From the NCBI GenBank assembly GCA_900541415.1, contig UQJP01000009.1, forward strand, positions 1 through 64,000: a stretch of DNA of 64,000 nucleotides, in the 5' to 3' direction. Below are positions 32,866 through 42,531 of this stretch, piece after piece. Source of the DNA: an uncultured Odoribacter sp. (GTDB lineage Bacteria; Bacteroidota; Bacteroidia; Bacteroidales; Marinifilaceae). The notes beneath the pieces are model-generated. The model saw nothing but the letters and a program-made list of their open reading frames with translations. It was not told where the DNA came from and searched no databases. Position 1 is the stretch's first letter. Each line of letters begins with the position of its first letter. The position numbers and the translations under genes were made by a program.

Positions 32866-33633
32866 ATGGAATTAGATAAAATACAGGAAATTGCAACCGG
32901 ATGGGCAAAAGAGGTTGGTAAAATACATCTTTCCTATTTCAGGGGAACGAATTTGGGGATAGAAACAAAATCCAATATTTATGATGTCGTCACTCGTGCG
33001 GATAAGCAGGGGGAAGCTTTCCTGTTGGAGCAAATACAGAAACTTTTTCCGGGGCATGGGATTTTAGGAGAGGAAAGCGGAGCTCATTCCGGAACAGGAG
33101 ATTATCTGTGGGTACTCGATCCTTTGGACGGGACGAATAATTTCAGTCAGGGATTGCCTGTATTTACCGTTTCTATCGGTTTACAATATAAGGGTGAAAC
33201 GGTTTTAGGTGTGGTGTACGCTCCTTATCTCAATGAGATGTATACCGCCGTGAAAGGAAAGGGGGCTTATTTGAACGGTGAGCCGATTCGGGTTTCGGGT
33301 AAGTCGGCTTTGGAGGAATCGGTGCTGGGAACGGGATTTCCTTATGATAAGGATGTGAATCCCGATAATAATGCCGCGAATCTGGCCTCAATCCTGCCAC
33401 ATCTGAGAGGAATCCGCCGTATGGGATCGGCAGCCTATGACCTGGCGTGTGTTGCTGCCGGATTTTTAGACGGATATTGGGAACTTGCTTTGCATTCCTG
33501 GGATATGTGTGCCGGAGCTTTATTGGTGGAAGAAGCCGGAGGTATCGTGCGGTCTTTCCGCGAAGACCGGGGTATCTCCATCATGGCGGGGAATGAAAGT
33601 TTGGTGAAGAAGATAGGCGAAAAAATCAAATAA
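32866..33633 (+). CDS. inositol monophosphatase family protein
   Basis: A 255-residue Mg-dependent phosphatase of the IMPase/SuhB family, acting on a sugar or inositol phosphate. Metal-binding motifs are all present: GEESG near residue 68, WVLDPLDGTNNF near 82-93 and WDMCAGALLVEEAGG near 210. ATG at 32866 is preferred over the in-frame TTG at 32860. It closes the run of genes that begins with argS. In bacteria the family also includes CysQ-type and fructose-1,6-bisphosphatase activities, so the substrate remains open. Confidence 0.92.
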   Translation: MELDKIQEIATGWAKEVGKIHLSYFRGTNLGIETKSNIYDVVTRADKQGEAFLLEQIQKLFPGHGILGEESGAHSGTGDYLWVLDPLDGTNNFSQGLPVFTVSIGLQYKGETVLGVVYAPYLNEMYTAVKGKGAYLNGEPIRVSGKSALEESVLGTGFPYDKDVNPDNNAANLASILPHLRGIRRMGSAAYDLACVAAGFLDGYWELALHSWDMCAGALLVEEAGGIVRSFREDRGISIMAGNESLVKKIGEKIK

Positions 33634-33639
33634 GAATCT

Positions 33640-34440
33640 TTAAGCCCTTATCTGTTGCTGCTGCGGACTGTTTAGCGATTCGACAAAGTTTTTCAGAATC
33701 AGTTTGGCTGCTTTGTAGCCTTGTTGATATATCTCCTGCACATGATCCAGGTCGAACATTCCGAACTTTGTCATCTGCTTCGGGGCTATCAGTATATCGC
33801 ATAACGTTTTGTCAATATCTGTATTGCGGTCTACTCCCAAATGGAAAGAACGGGCGGCCATTCCCATCATATTGGTTACTTTGGTGTTCAGGTCTATCGA
33901 ATTGATTTCTACGGCAATGACAGTTTCACATTTCTTTCGGATCGGTCTGACCGGTAAGTTCATAAAGATTCCTCCGTCCACATAGTCTACATGGTCTATT
34001 TCTTTGGGCGTGAATACCACCGGAATCGAGGAAGAGGCGATCACGCTCGGTATCAGTAGTCCATGTGAGAAATGAACCGGAATAGCTGCGTTTATATCGC
34101 TTGCCGTGATCACTAACGGAATTTGTAATTCTTCAAATGTCTTGACTTTTATAAATTCACCCAGGCGTTCTTCCATTCCGCTCATGTTGAGAATGCCTTT
34201 TTTGGATACGGTAGGACGGGCGAAATGTAATATTTTCCGGTTCATAAAAAAACTCAGGCATTCTTCCGGCGAATGTCCGGAAGCAAGCATGGCTCCCACA
34301 ATCGCCCCTGCGCTTGTGCCGGAAATAATGTCGGGGTGGATGTTGTATTCTTCCATTGCTTTAGCCACTCCTAAATGTGCAAATCCTCTTGCTCCGCCTC
34401 CGCCGAGCACCAAACCTATTTTATATTTTTTTTCTTCCAT
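33640..34440 (-). CDS. patatin-like phospholipase
   Basis: A 266-residue patatin/RssA-type lipid acyl hydrolase with a Ser-Asp dyad: oxyanion loop GGGGARG (13-19), nucleophile Ser43 in GTSAG and Asp in VDGG near residue 155. It lacks a signal peptide and the extra barrel domain of the exported, outer-membrane patatins, so it should be cytosolic or membrane-associated. The gene converges on the inositol monophosphatase gene with only six bases between the stop codons. Confidence 0.9.
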   Translation of the reverse strand: MEEKKYKIGLVLGGGGARGFAHLGVAKAMEEYNIHPDIISGTSAGAIVGAMLASGHSPEECLSFFMNRKILHFARPTVSKKGILNMSGMEERLGEFIKVKTFEELQIPLVITASDINAAIPVHFSHGLLIPSVIASSSIPVVFTPKEIDHVDYVDGGIFMNLPVRPIRKKCETVIAVEINSIDLNTKVTNMMGMAARSFHLGVDRNTDIDKTLCDILIAPKQMTKFGMFDLDHVQEIYQQGYKAAKLILKNFVESLNSPQQQQIRA

Positions 34441-34629
34441 GACTTCAGTTTGGAAATCTATACGAAATTCCTATCATTAAGATTTATAACAAATGTTTTT
34501 ATACGACATGAAGCGCTATTATTTTCCAGGCTTCAGTTTCCCAAATTTAAGAATTTTTATATAACTGTGGAAGAGCAGGGTATTATTTTTAATGTGAAGA
34601 TTTTATTACATGAAATATTATCGGATATG

Positions 34630-34666
34630 GAAACCGGGCCTAACATATCTTCTTAGACCCGGTTTC
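34630..34666 (-). terminator. terminator of S41 protease gene
   Basis: GAAACCGGG (34630-34638) pairs with CCCGGTTTC (34658-34666), extended by TAA/TTA inside. It lies 16 bases after the S41 stop codon on the minus strand. Confidence 0.65.
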
Positions 34667-34682
34667 ACGATGTTTGGTGCTT

Positions 34683-36119
34683 TTATTTCAATACAGCCGA
34701 TTTATCCACAAAGAAATTCTTTTTAATGTCGTCGAATACCGAAGCTCCGTGATGAAATGGCTGTTGGGTCGTCAGGCGTTTATAAGCCTGGGTAGGTGCC
34801 GGAACCGAACCTGTGATGAGTTCGAGCGCCTGGGCTACCAGCGGGTCTTTTTCGCCGCCCAGCGGCTCCATCGGTAAATAGAAACTGCTCACATTATAGT
34901 GTGGTGCAAGTCCTCCTTTGGGATTTTCCCCGTTTTTGTTTTTATATTGTAAAACAATAGGGTAGAGGGCCCAATTGCCGATAATCGGATCCAGAAAACC
35001 AATATCCCCAATATAGATAACGGCGGGCAAAATTTGCATCCCCGTGTATTTCCCTCCGGTGCGTTCTCCGATACGGATAACGTCCATGTAGGGGGAGAGC
35101 CCCACCAGCGTAACTTCGGAAGCCGAGTAAGTCTGATTCGAGATTAGGATGAATACCCGGCTCAGATTGAGGTTACTGCTCAATAGCGAGTCGGTAAAAT
35201 ATACATTGTCGTCTATACCTTTTTGTTCTGCGTATTCCGTTTGAATGGCATTATATTCTTTTTCTATGATTAACTCTTTATTTTGGCATACGGCTGCCGG
35301 GGCAATGTGGCTGCAAAGGTTGATGATGGCTTCTTCATCACCTCCTAAATTGTAACGTAAGTCGAGGATCAATTCGGAAACCCCGGCTCCTTTGAAGGCT
35401 GCGAATACGGAATCGAGTGAGCCATTGAATTTTCCGATATAGCTGGAATAAAACAGATAGCCCACCTTGGTAGCCCCTGTCTCTATGATTTTATGGGTGT
35501 GTACGGGATTTTGCTCAACAACCGCCATCGTTAAAGCAACGGTTTGCGGATCGGTGTATTTCCCATCATGGTATTTGCTTACTCCGATGCTGACACTGGG
35601 GCTGCTGATCAGTTCGTTCATATTCGACGGGGTGATTTTTTGCCCGTTCAGCGAAACAAGCAGGTCGCCCCGCTGGATTCCGGCGAGTGAAGCCGGAGAA
35701 TTGGGATAAACATATTCCACCACGGCTCTTACGGTGGTTTGGGCTTCATCTCCCCATTGGTAAGCCAGCGAATAACCGAAAGTCTTTTCAATCCCCTCGG
35801 TGCTGTTCAGCAGGCTTTGTAAATCGTCGGTAATTCCGGAGTAATTGTCGTCTGCCACTAAAATTTTTTTGAAATAGGCTTTCGGATCTGTTTCATATTG
35901 CCGATCGAGTTCCGGGATTTGGTCTGTCCAGAGATAACAACTTTTCATGACCTGATAAATAAAGCTATTCACTCTTTGAGTGTAAGCGTCGGCAATCGTT
36001 GGAGTTTCCGGCTCCGGCTCTCCGGGTGGTTCCGGTTCCGGATCATTATTATCATCGTGGCAGGCAGATAGCGAAAATAGGAGCAGTAAACCGTACAGGG
36101 GAAATTTATAGAATTTCAT
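34683..36119 (-). CDS. S41 family (C-terminal processing type) peptidase lipoprotein
   Basis: A 478-residue serine protease of the CtpA/tail-specific type. ATG at 36119 gives a lipoprotein signal with Cys20 (FSLSAC) followed at once by acidic HDDNND, a pattern like the Bacteroidota lipoprotein export signal, so the protein may face the outside of the cell. A Pro/Glu-rich linker follows. A PDZ-like domain (PNSPASLAGIQRGDLLVSL, about 150-220) precedes the peptidase domain with the nucleophile Ser in TYSASE and the base Lys in RTGGKY. An upstream in-frame TTG at 36143 overlaps a promoter-like element and is rejected as start. Substrate unknown. Confidence 0.9.
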   Translation of the reverse strand: MKFYKFPLYGLLLLFSLSACHDDNNDPEPEPPGEPEPETPTIADAYTQRVNSFIYQVMKSCYLWTDQIPELDRQYETDPKAYFKKILVADDNYSGITDDLQSLLNSTEGIEKTFGYSLAYQWGDEAQTTVRAVVEYVYPNSPASLAGIQRGDLLVSLNGQKITPSNMNELISSPSVSIGVSKYHDGKYTDPQTVALTMAVVEQNPVHTHKIIETGATKVGYLFYSSYIGKFNGSLDSVFAAFKGAGVSELILDLRYNLGGDEEAIINLCSHIAPAAVCQNKELIIEKEYNAIQTEYAEQKGIDDNVYFTDSLLSSNLNLSRVFILISNQTYSASEVTLVGLSPYMDVIRIGERTGGKYTGMQILPAVIYIGDIGFLDPIIGNWALYPIVLQYKNKNGENPKGGLAPHYNVSSFYLPMEPLGGEKDPLVAQALELITGSVPAPTQAYKRLTTQQPFHHGASVFDDIKKNFFVDKSAVLK

Positions 36120-36140
36120 GATTTTGTATTTTTGATTTTT

Positions 36141-36148
36141 CAAATATA
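36141..36148 (-). promoter_or_regulatory. possible -7 element before S41 protease gene
   Basis: TATATTTG on the minus strand fits TAnnTTTG, 22 bases before the ATG at 36119. No good -33 box. Confidence 0.35.
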
Positions 36149-36209
36149 TGAAATGTTTTTGTGTAATTTTAGTGAAAATAAGGTTTAAAATTGGAAATAT
36201 GATAAAAGA

Positions 36210-36247
36210 AAAGCCCTTATTTCTTAAAACAAAGAAATAAGGGCTTT
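36210..36247 (-). terminator. terminator of pheT
   Basis: AAAGCCCTTATTTCTT (36210-36225) pairs perfectly with AAGAAATAAGGGCTTT (36232-36247); on the minus strand the stem runs into CTTTTCTTTTATC. It starts 16 bases after the pheT stop codon. Confidence 0.85.
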
Positions 36248-36262
36248 CGGATATGGGATAAA

Positions 36263-38710
36263 TTATCGGATTTCCGCTCCAAGCTGGTGTTTATAGGTTC
36301 CCATCAACTTGTTCATGATTCTGTCTATTTGTTTATCTGTTAAAGTTTTTTCGTTGTCCTGAAGGGTAAAGCTCACGGCATACGATTTTTTGCCTTCGCC
36401 TAATTTTTCGCCTTCGTAAACGTCAAACAGGCTGACCGATTTCAGTAGATCCTTTTCTGTGCGTAAAGCAAGGTCTTTCACTTCCTTGAATGTCACTTTC
36501 TTGTCCAAAAGCAGGGCAAGGTCACGTTTTACGGCAGGAAATTTCGGCATGGGCACATAACCGATTGTTTGGTTTTTAACGATTTTCAGGATGTTTTCCC
36601 AGGAAAATTCAGCGTAATACACATCTTGTTCCACATCTGTGGTTTTCAGTACTTTTGCACTTAACATCCCCAACGTTACAATGTGTTTCCCATTTTGGGA
36701 ATAGGTCAGTCCTTCCCGGTAAATGTCTTCTTCGCAAGCGGAAACGGACAGGCTGCCGACTTTCAGTCCCAGGCGTGTCAGGATCATTTCGCAATATGCT
36801 TTGATATTGAAGAAATCGGTCTTTTCTTCCCGGCTGTTCCAGGACTGGGGGGTTTTATTGCCTGTGATGAAAAGTGACAGTTTATCTTCTTCCTGATATT
36901 GTTTCAGGTGGTTTTCGCCCTCTTTTTTATGAAAAGTGTAGGCTTTTCCGAATTCAAAAAGCCGGAGGCTGTTGCTTTTCCGGTTGACGTTATAAGCAAT
37001 GGATTCCAATCCGCCGAACAGTAAAGTCTGGCGCATGGCGTTCAGGTCGGAGCTGAGCGGATTGAAGATCATCACGGTGTTCTCCGGCTTATAGGTTTCC
37101 AGATTTTCAAAATAAGAGGCTTTGGTCAGCGAGTTATTCATGATCTCGTTGAATCCGTTGGCAGTCAAAAGATCGGCAATGATATTCTTTAGGCGGAAAT
37201 CGTCCGGTTTTTCCGAATAACTCAACGTAGAATTCACTTTTGCGGGAACTTCAATGTTGTTGAAGCCGTAAATCCGGAGAATATCTTCGATCACATCCGC
37301 TTCCCGGCGTACGTCCACCCGGTAAGGCGGCACGTGGAGCAAAAGCCCTTCTTCCGTTTCCTGTACGATTTTTATTTCTAAAGAACGGAGTATTTTTTTG
37401 ATCTGCTCTTTCCCGATCTGTTTTCCGATCAGGCGGTCGATATGGGCATATCTTACCTCTACCTCGAAATCCTGTACAGGAGTGGGATAGATGTCAATGA
37501 TCTCGGATGTGATTTTCCCTCTTCCTAATTCTTTGATCAGCAGGGCTGCCCGTTTCAGGGCGTAGATCACGATGTTGGGATCGGTTCCCCTTTCAAAACG
37601 GAAGGACGCATCTGTATTCAGCCCGTGGCGGCGCGCTGTTTTACGAACGAATACGGGATCGAAGCAGGCACTTTCCAAAAATACGTTTTTGGTGTTTTCC
37701 GTGATTCCGCTTTCCTGGCCTCCGAAAACCCCGGCGATACACATCGGCTCGACCGTGTTGCACACCATAAGGTCGTTTTCGTTCAATTCACGTTCCACGC
37801 CGTCGAGGGTGACAAACTTTGTCCCGGTGGGGAAACTGCGTACCACCACTTTATTCCCTTTCACTTTGTTTAGGTCGAAAGCATGCAGGGGTTGTCCCAG
37901 TTCGAATAAGATATAGTTGGTAACGTCTACCACATTGTTGATCGGATGTAGCCCGATTGCTTTCAGCCGCACTTTCAGCCAATCCGGCGAATCCTTGATT
38001 TCTACGCCTTCAATGGTCACTCCGGCATAGCGGGGACAGGCTTCCGGACGTAGCACTTCGATGGAAATGCCCGATGTGTTACTGTCTGCCCGGAATTGCT
38101 CCACGGAAGGCAGGGTGTATTGAATATCTTGTTTTTGTTGTAAATAAGCGGCCAAATCACGTGCCACTCCCAAATGAGAAGCTCCGTCTACTCGGTTTGG
38201 GGTAATATCTACTTCAATCACATAGTCGCTGGTGATATTGTAATATTCTGCGGCAGGTGTTCCCACCCGGGCTGTATCCGGCAGCACGATAATCCCGGAA
38301 TGGTCGTCGCCGATCCCGATTTCGTCTTCCGCACAGATCATGCCTTCGGATTCCTGTCCCCGGATTTTCGATTTCTTAATGACAAATTCTTTATCTCCGT
38401 CATAAAGTACTGTGCCGATAGTAGCCACTACCACTTTTTGTCCTGCGGCAACATTGGGCGCTCCGCACACAATGGGCGAGAGGCTTCCGGCACCCAGGTC
38501 AACGGTCGTGATGTGTAAATGGTCGGAATCCGGGTGGGGGATACAGGTTTTAACTTCTCCGATGACCAGTCCTTTCAGCCCGCCCCGGATCGATTCGAAT
38601 TTTTCGTATCCACCTACTTCAAGTCCGATACTCGTTAATATTTCACAGATTTCCTCGACATCCAAATCGGTTTTCAGGTAATCTTTCAGCCAGTTTAATG
38701 AGATATTCAT
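36263..38710 (-). CDS. pheT: phenylalanyl-tRNA synthetase beta subunit
   Basis: Beta subunit of the alpha2-beta2 enzyme that charges tRNA-Phe. At 815 residues it has the full bacterial layout: EMAP/tRNA-binding OB domain (about 40-155), B3/B4 editing domain (about 215-400), B5 domain (about 405-480), a catalytic-like core (about 490-700) and the C-terminal ferredoxin-fold anticodon-binding domain (about 720-815, PKFPAVKRDLALLLD). pheS is not adjacent, which is common in this phylum. The gene lies 45 bases after nadA on the same strand and may be co-transcribed with it. Confidence 0.97.
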   Translation of the reverse strand: MNISLNWLKDYLKTDLDVEEICEILTSIGLEVGGYEKFESIRGGLKGLVIGEVKTCIPHPDSDHLHITTVDLGAGSLSPIVCGAPNVAAGQKVVVATIGTVLYDGDKEFVIKKSKIRGQESEGMICAEDEIGIGDDHSGIIVLPDTARVGTPAAEYYNITSDYVIEVDITPNRVDGASHLGVARDLAAYLQQKQDIQYTLPSVEQFRADSNTSGISIEVLRPEACPRYAGVTIEGVEIKDSPDWLKVRLKAIGLHPINNVVDVTNYILFELGQPLHAFDLNKVKGNKVVVRSFPTGTKFVTLDGVERELNENDLMVCNTVEPMCIAGVFGGQESGITENTKNVFLESACFDPVFVRKTARRHGLNTDASFRFERGTDPNIVIYALKRAALLIKELGRGKITSEIIDIYPTPVQDFEVEVRYAHIDRLIGKQIGKEQIKKILRSLEIKIVQETEEGLLLHVPPYRVDVRREADVIEDILRIYGFNNIEVPAKVNSTLSYSEKPDDFRLKNIIADLLTANGFNEIMNNSLTKASYFENLETYKPENTVMIFNPLSSDLNAMRQTLLFGGLESIAYNVNRKSNSLRLFEFGKAYTFHKKEGENHLKQYQEEDKLSLFITGNKTPQSWNSREEKTDFFNIKAYCEMILTRLGLKVGSLSVSACEEDIYREGLTYSQNGKHIVTLGMLSAKVLKTTDVEQDVYYAEFSWENILKIVKNQTIGYVPMPKFPAVKRDLALLLDKKVTFKEVKDLALRTEKDLLKSVSLFDVYEGEKLGEGKKSYAVSFTLQDNEKTLTDKQIDRIMNKLMGTYKHQLGAEIR

Positions 38711-38755
38711 AGTTTAATTTTTTGTTACTGTCTATATTTTGTGTAAAGAATGTGT

Positions 38756-39682
38756 TTATTTAATTTGTAACATTCTTTCTATGGGTAACCACGCTTTCTG
38801 GCGGATGTCGTCCGGCACGGTCACGATGTATTGTTCTTTTTCCAATGCTTCCAGCACTTTTTCCAACGTCACTTTTTTCATTTGCCCGCAAATTGTTTTC
38901 GGATGAATGGGGATAAACTCTTTGTCCGGGTTGTCTTTTTTCAATTTGTGTATCGTTTCGATTTCGGTTGCAATCACAAATTGCTTTTTAGCCGAATGGG
39001 CCACGTGTTTGATCATTCCGGCGGTGGAGTACATGAATGCCTGCGGCAATTCCAAAATTCGGTCGTCGTGGGAGCAGTTGCTTTCGGGATGAATCAGAAT
39101 GTCCGCTTCCGGATATTCCCGGCTTTTCTCAAGAATCATTTCCGTTGTGATCCGTTCGTGCACGCAACAATCCCCATTCCATAATTCCATTTGCCGCCCT
39201 GTTTTTTTCTGAATCCAGGCTCCCAGGTTTTTGTCCGGGACGAAGAATATTTTTTTATCTGCCGGAAGGCTTTCCACCACCTTCAGGGCGTTGGCAGAGG
39301 TGCAGCAAATATCTGTCCAGGCTTTTACTTCTGCCGTTGTGTTTACATAGCTGACCACAATCCCGTCGGGATTTGCTTTTTTCCATTCCCGGAGTTCGTA
39401 CCCGGTTAGGCTTTCTGCCAGAGAGCAGCCTGCATGCTGTGCCGGGATCAATACTTTTTTATCGGGAGAAATAATTGCAGCGGTTTCTGCCATAAAATGC
39501 ACGCCGCAAAATACGATGATGTCTGCATGGGTCTTTCCCGCCTCCTGCGACAATCCGAGGGAATCCCCCAGATAATCCGCAATATCCTGTACCTCAGGAC
39601 GAGTATAGTAATGCGCCAGAATAACGGCATTTTTTTCTTTTTTCAATTGCTGTATTCTGTCAATAATTTCTGTATTCGTCAT
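38756..39682 (-). CDS. nadA: quinolinate synthase
   Basis: Condenses iminoaspartate (from NadB) with dihydroxyacetone phosphate to form quinolinate in de novo NAD synthesis; uses an oxygen-sensitive 4Fe-4S cluster. The 308-residue protein has the cluster cysteines in VFCGVHFMAE (about 84), GDCCVHERIT (about 171) and KTICGQMKK (about 258) and the AHYYTRPEVQDIAD N-terminal motif. It is the third gene of the nadB-nadC-nadA set on this strand. A hairpin lies between nadC and nadA. Confidence 0.96.
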   Translation of the reverse strand: MTNTEIIDRIQQLKKEKNAVILAHYYTRPEVQDIADYLGDSLGLSQEAGKTHADIIVFCGVHFMAETAAIISPDKKVLIPAQHAGCSLAESLTGYELREWKKANPDGIVVSYVNTTAEVKAWTDICCTSANALKVVESLPADKKIFFVPDKNLGAWIQKKTGRQMELWNGDCCVHERITTEMILEKSREYPEADILIHPESNCSHDDRILELPQAFMYSTAGMIKHVAHSAKKQFVIATEIETIHKLKKDNPDKEFIPIHPKTICGQMKKVTLEKVLEALEKEQYIVTVPDDIRQKAWLPIERMLQIK

Positions 39683-39797
39683 AATTTTTTCCTTTTCGGC
39701 TTCAAAGATAACAAAGTTAAAAGAAAAGGTAAAGTAGAATAAGTAAAAAGTGAAACAGAAAGGCGAGATAAAAGCGTGAGGAAAAGAAGTTAAAGTG

Positions 39798-39833
39798 AAA
39801 GCGGAGCATTCTTTTTACAGAGAGCTCCGCTTT
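39798..39833. terminator. hairpin between nadC and nadA
   Basis: AAAGCGGAGC (39798-39807) pairs with GCTCCGCTTT (39824-39833). On the plus strand TT follows the stem, and on the minus strand the tail is only CACTTTAAC, so it may attenuate or process the nad transcript rather than stop it fully. Confidence 0.5.
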
Positions 39834-39883
39834 TTGATTTATGTCTGTTACCTTTACAGGTAGATCGATATTGAAAATTCGCC

Positions 39884-40720
39884 TCAGGCTTTGATGTTCA
39901 TGCTGATGTCCAAAGCTGTAACAGAATGGGTGAGTGCCCCTACGCTGATAAAATCTACTCCGGTAGCGGCCACTTCTTTCAGGCGCGGAATACTCATATT
40001 GCCGGAAGCTTCGGTTTTGGCACGTCCGCCGATCAGTTTAACCGCTTCGGTCATTTCCGCATTGCTCATATTGTCCAGCATGATGATTTCCGCTCCGGAA
40101 GCCAATGCCTCACGCACTTCGTCGAGATTCGTGGTTTCCACTTCGATCTTGATTCCGGCAGGAATATTCGCCCGTACTGCCTGAATGGCATTGGTGATAT
40201 TACCTGCAACCTTTATGTGGTTGTCTTTGATCATAGCCATGTCATACAATCCCATCCGGTGATTGGTGGCTCCTCCGTCTTTCACTGCCATTTTATCTAA
40301 AACGCGAAGTCCGGGAGCTGTTTTGCGGGTATCCAGCAGTTGGGTGTGAGTGCCTGCCAGTTCTTTCACATATTTCGCCGCTTCCGTAGCTATTCCCGAC
40401 ATTCTTTGTAAAATATTCAGGGAAAGGCGTTCTCCGAGCAGCAGACAGCGGTAGCTGGCTTCGATCCGAAGGATAATATCACCTTTCTTTACAGTGTCTC
40501 CGTCTTTTACTTTAGGTTCCCAGGCAATATCTTTTTCGAAACGTTCATAAACCCGCCGGGCTATCTCCAGGCCGGAAATCACGCCGTCGGCTTTCATTTT
40601 CATTTCAGCAACCGCACGGGAATTGGCCGGAATGATAGAATTGGTGGTTACGTCTCCCGTGGCAATATCTTCTTCAATAGCAAGATCAATGAGTTTGTCG
40701 ATTAATTTGTCGTATTGCAT
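39884..40720 (-). CDS. nadC: nicotinate-nucleotide pyrophosphorylase (carboxylating)
   Basis: Converts quinolinate and phosphoribosyl pyrophosphate to nicotinate mononucleotide with loss of CO2. The 278-residue quinolinate phosphoribosyltransferase shows EDIATGDVTT, the substrate-binding LDTRKTAPGLR and KDNHI, EVETTNLDEVREAL and the C-terminal SGNMS and SVGALTHSVTALD stretches. Full length. The gene lies 77 bases downstream of nadB and about 200 bases upstream of nadA. Confidence 0.96.
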   Translation of the reverse strand: MQYDKLIDKLIDLAIEEDIATGDVTTNSIIPANSRAVAEMKMKADGVISGLEIARRVYERFEKDIAWEPKVKDGDTVKKGDIILRIEASYRCLLLGERLSLNILQRMSGIATEAAKYVKELAGTHTQLLDTRKTAPGLRVLDKMAVKDGGATNHRMGLYDMAMIKDNHIKVAGNITNAIQAVRANIPAGIKIEVETTNLDEVREALASGAEIIMLDNMSNAEMTEAVKLIGGRAKTEASGNMSIPRLKEVAATGVDFISVGALTHSVTALDISMNIKA

Positions 40721-40797
40721 TTTATCTTATATTTTTATCGTTTGTCGTTCTGAACGAAGTCCGTTCAGGCGGTTTGTTCTATGTCTTCCCAAGTTTT

Positions 40798-42375
40798 TTA
40801 TTCGTCTTTACAACTTTTATTGACCGGAGTTGTGTGGATGTCCTGTCCTTTTCGCTGTACGATATGGTAAAGGAAAGCATCGTTATTGGCTGGAAAATCT
40901 TCCCGGTAATGTCCTCCGCGGCTTTCTTCCCGGTAGAGGGCGGAACGGATGATCAATTGTGCCACGGTCAGCAGGTTATTGCTGAGCAAGGTGTGGTATT
41001 CGTTCTTGTCGGTTGCCAGGTGCTTTTCAAGTTGCATAATTTGGTCGAGCCCGCTTTGCAGGGAGGCGGCACTCCGGATAATTCCGGCATGGTTTGTCAT
41101 AATCCGGGAAACTTCCTTTTTCAGTTGGATATATCCGTCGGCATAAGCCGGATCACAATGGAAAATGGTGGAAAATTTCGGTATTTCGGTTGCCGGTTGG
41201 TTTTGCCTGGAGGCTTCCACAGCCCTTTGGCCGAAAACCAGACATTCAATGAGTGAGTTGGAGGCCAGCCGATTGGCTCCCATAATCCCGGAGGAGGCTA
41301 ACTCCCCGCATATAAATAGATTCCGAATGTTCGTTTGGCCGTAAATATCCGTCCTGACTCCGCCTACCGTGTAGTGGGCGGCGGGGGCTACCGGGATACG
41401 GTCGCACATATCGATTCCCAATGCACGGCATTTTTCGAAGATATTGGGAAAACGGCGGCGTATCATTTCCGGATCGAGGTGCTTCAGCGATAACCAGACA
41501 TACTCCTGATTGTATTTCTGCATTTGCCGATAAATGGACTGCGCTACAATGTCACGGGGCGCAAGCTCTGCCAGTTCGTGTATGGCGGGCATAAAGCGCT
41601 CGCCGTTTTGATTGATTAAATGTGCGCCTTCTCCGCGTACGGCTTCGCTGATTAAAAAAGCCTCTTCCGATTCGGTGTATATGGCCGAGGGGTGGAATTG
41701 GATAAATTCCATATCCGCAATTTCGCATCCGGCATCGTATGCCAGAGCCAAACCGTCCCCGATCGTGGTGTTGGGGTTGGTGGTCCTTTTATAGATGGCT
41801 GAAGTTCCTCCTAAAGTCAGAAATGTATTGGTGGCAAAAAATAATTGCTCCCGGTTTGTTTCAATGTCCCAGGCACGTACCCCGAAACATTTGCCGTTAT
41901 CTTGCAGCAGGCCGATCACGGAATGGTTTTCCAGTATTGTAATATTGGGGTTATCTTTCACCTTTTCAATCATAAAGCTGGTGACCATCCGTCCGGTGGC
42001 ATCCCCTCCGGCATGAAGTATCCTTTTTTTGTGATGTCCGCCTTCCAATCCCAGGGCCAAACTGCCGTCTTCCATGTCGAAGTGCATCCCCTCGTCAATC
42101 AGTTCCTGTATTCGCTGGGGGCCTTCATTCACTAAAATATGGACAGCCGGGTAATCACACAATCCCCGTCCGGCAATGATCGTATCTTCAAAATGGAGAG
42201 CCGGGGCATCGTCTTCGTCGGTAACGGCTGCTATCCCGCCTTGTGCAAAGTAAGAGTTACTTTCTGTGATATTTGATTTGGTCAGCAGCGCCACTTTTCC
42301 GAATGCAGACGCTTTGAATGCAGTGTAAAGGCCTGCAAGACCGCTTCCCACAATGATGTAATCGTAATAACGCAT
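40798..42375 (-). CDS. nadB: L-aspartate oxidase
   Basis: FAD-dependent oxidation of L-aspartate to iminoaspartate, the first step of de novo NAD synthesis; can use fumarate as acceptor without oxygen. The 525-residue protein has the N-terminal dinucleotide motif VGSGLAGLYTA (residues about 9-19), the covalent-flavin-family features HAGGDATG and FIQFHPSAIY, and the succinate dehydrogenase-like C-terminal helical domain. ATG at 42375 is preferred; the frame extends upstream to 42432 but the extra 19 residues do not belong to the family. First gene of the nadB-nadC-nadA group, divergent from the permease gene. Confidence 0.96.
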   Translation of the reverse strand: MRYYDYIIVGSGLAGLYTAFKASAFGKVALLTKSNITESNSYFAQGGIAAVTDEDDAPALHFEDTIIAGRGLCDYPAVHILVNEGPQRIQELIDEGMHFDMEDGSLALGLEGGHHKKRILHAGGDATGRMVTSFMIEKVKDNPNITILENHSVIGLLQDNGKCFGVRAWDIETNREQLFFATNTFLTLGGTSAIYKRTTNPNTTIGDGLALAYDAGCEIADMEFIQFHPSAIYTESEEAFLISEAVRGEGAHLINQNGERFMPAIHELAELAPRDIVAQSIYRQMQKYNQEYVWLSLKHLDPEMIRRRFPNIFEKCRALGIDMCDRIPVAPAAHYTVGGVRTDIYGQTNIRNLFICGELASSGIMGANRLASNSLIECLVFGQRAVEASRQNQPATEIPKFSTIFHCDPAYADGYIQLKKEVSRIMTNHAGIIRSAASLQSGLDQIMQLEKHLATDKNEYHTLLSNNLLTVAQLIIRSALYREESRGGHYREDFPANNDAFLYHIVQRKGQDIHTTPVNKSCKDE

Positions 42376-42501
42376 TGGTGAAATATGTAAATTAGTGCGA
42401 AAGTACCATTTTTTTGTGAAGACATTAAACATATTTCGTTTTTTTTGATAGAGGTACTTAAAAAACGATCGAACAGATCAGGGACAAAAGTGTTGAAATA
42501 T

Positions 42502-42531
42502 TAGACAGGAATGTAAAAATAATAGACAGGA
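42502..42531. repeat. two TAGACAGGA direct repeats, 21-base period
   Basis: TAGACAGGA occurs at 42502-42510 and 42523-42531 in the divergent nadB/permease intergenic region. AAACGATC (42463-42470) and GATCGTTT (42530-42537) also form an inverted repeat around them. The 21-base phase is two DNA turns, as in operator pairs. Confidence 0.45.

Noticed and set aside
34441..34656. Open frame on the plus strand between the patatin and S41 genes
   Set aside because: It overlaps the patatin start on the opposite strand, has no promoter or family feature, and ends in the S41 terminator.
42376..42432. Upstream extension of nadB
   Set aside because: The extra residues do not fit the family and the FAD motif normally lies within the first 20 residues.
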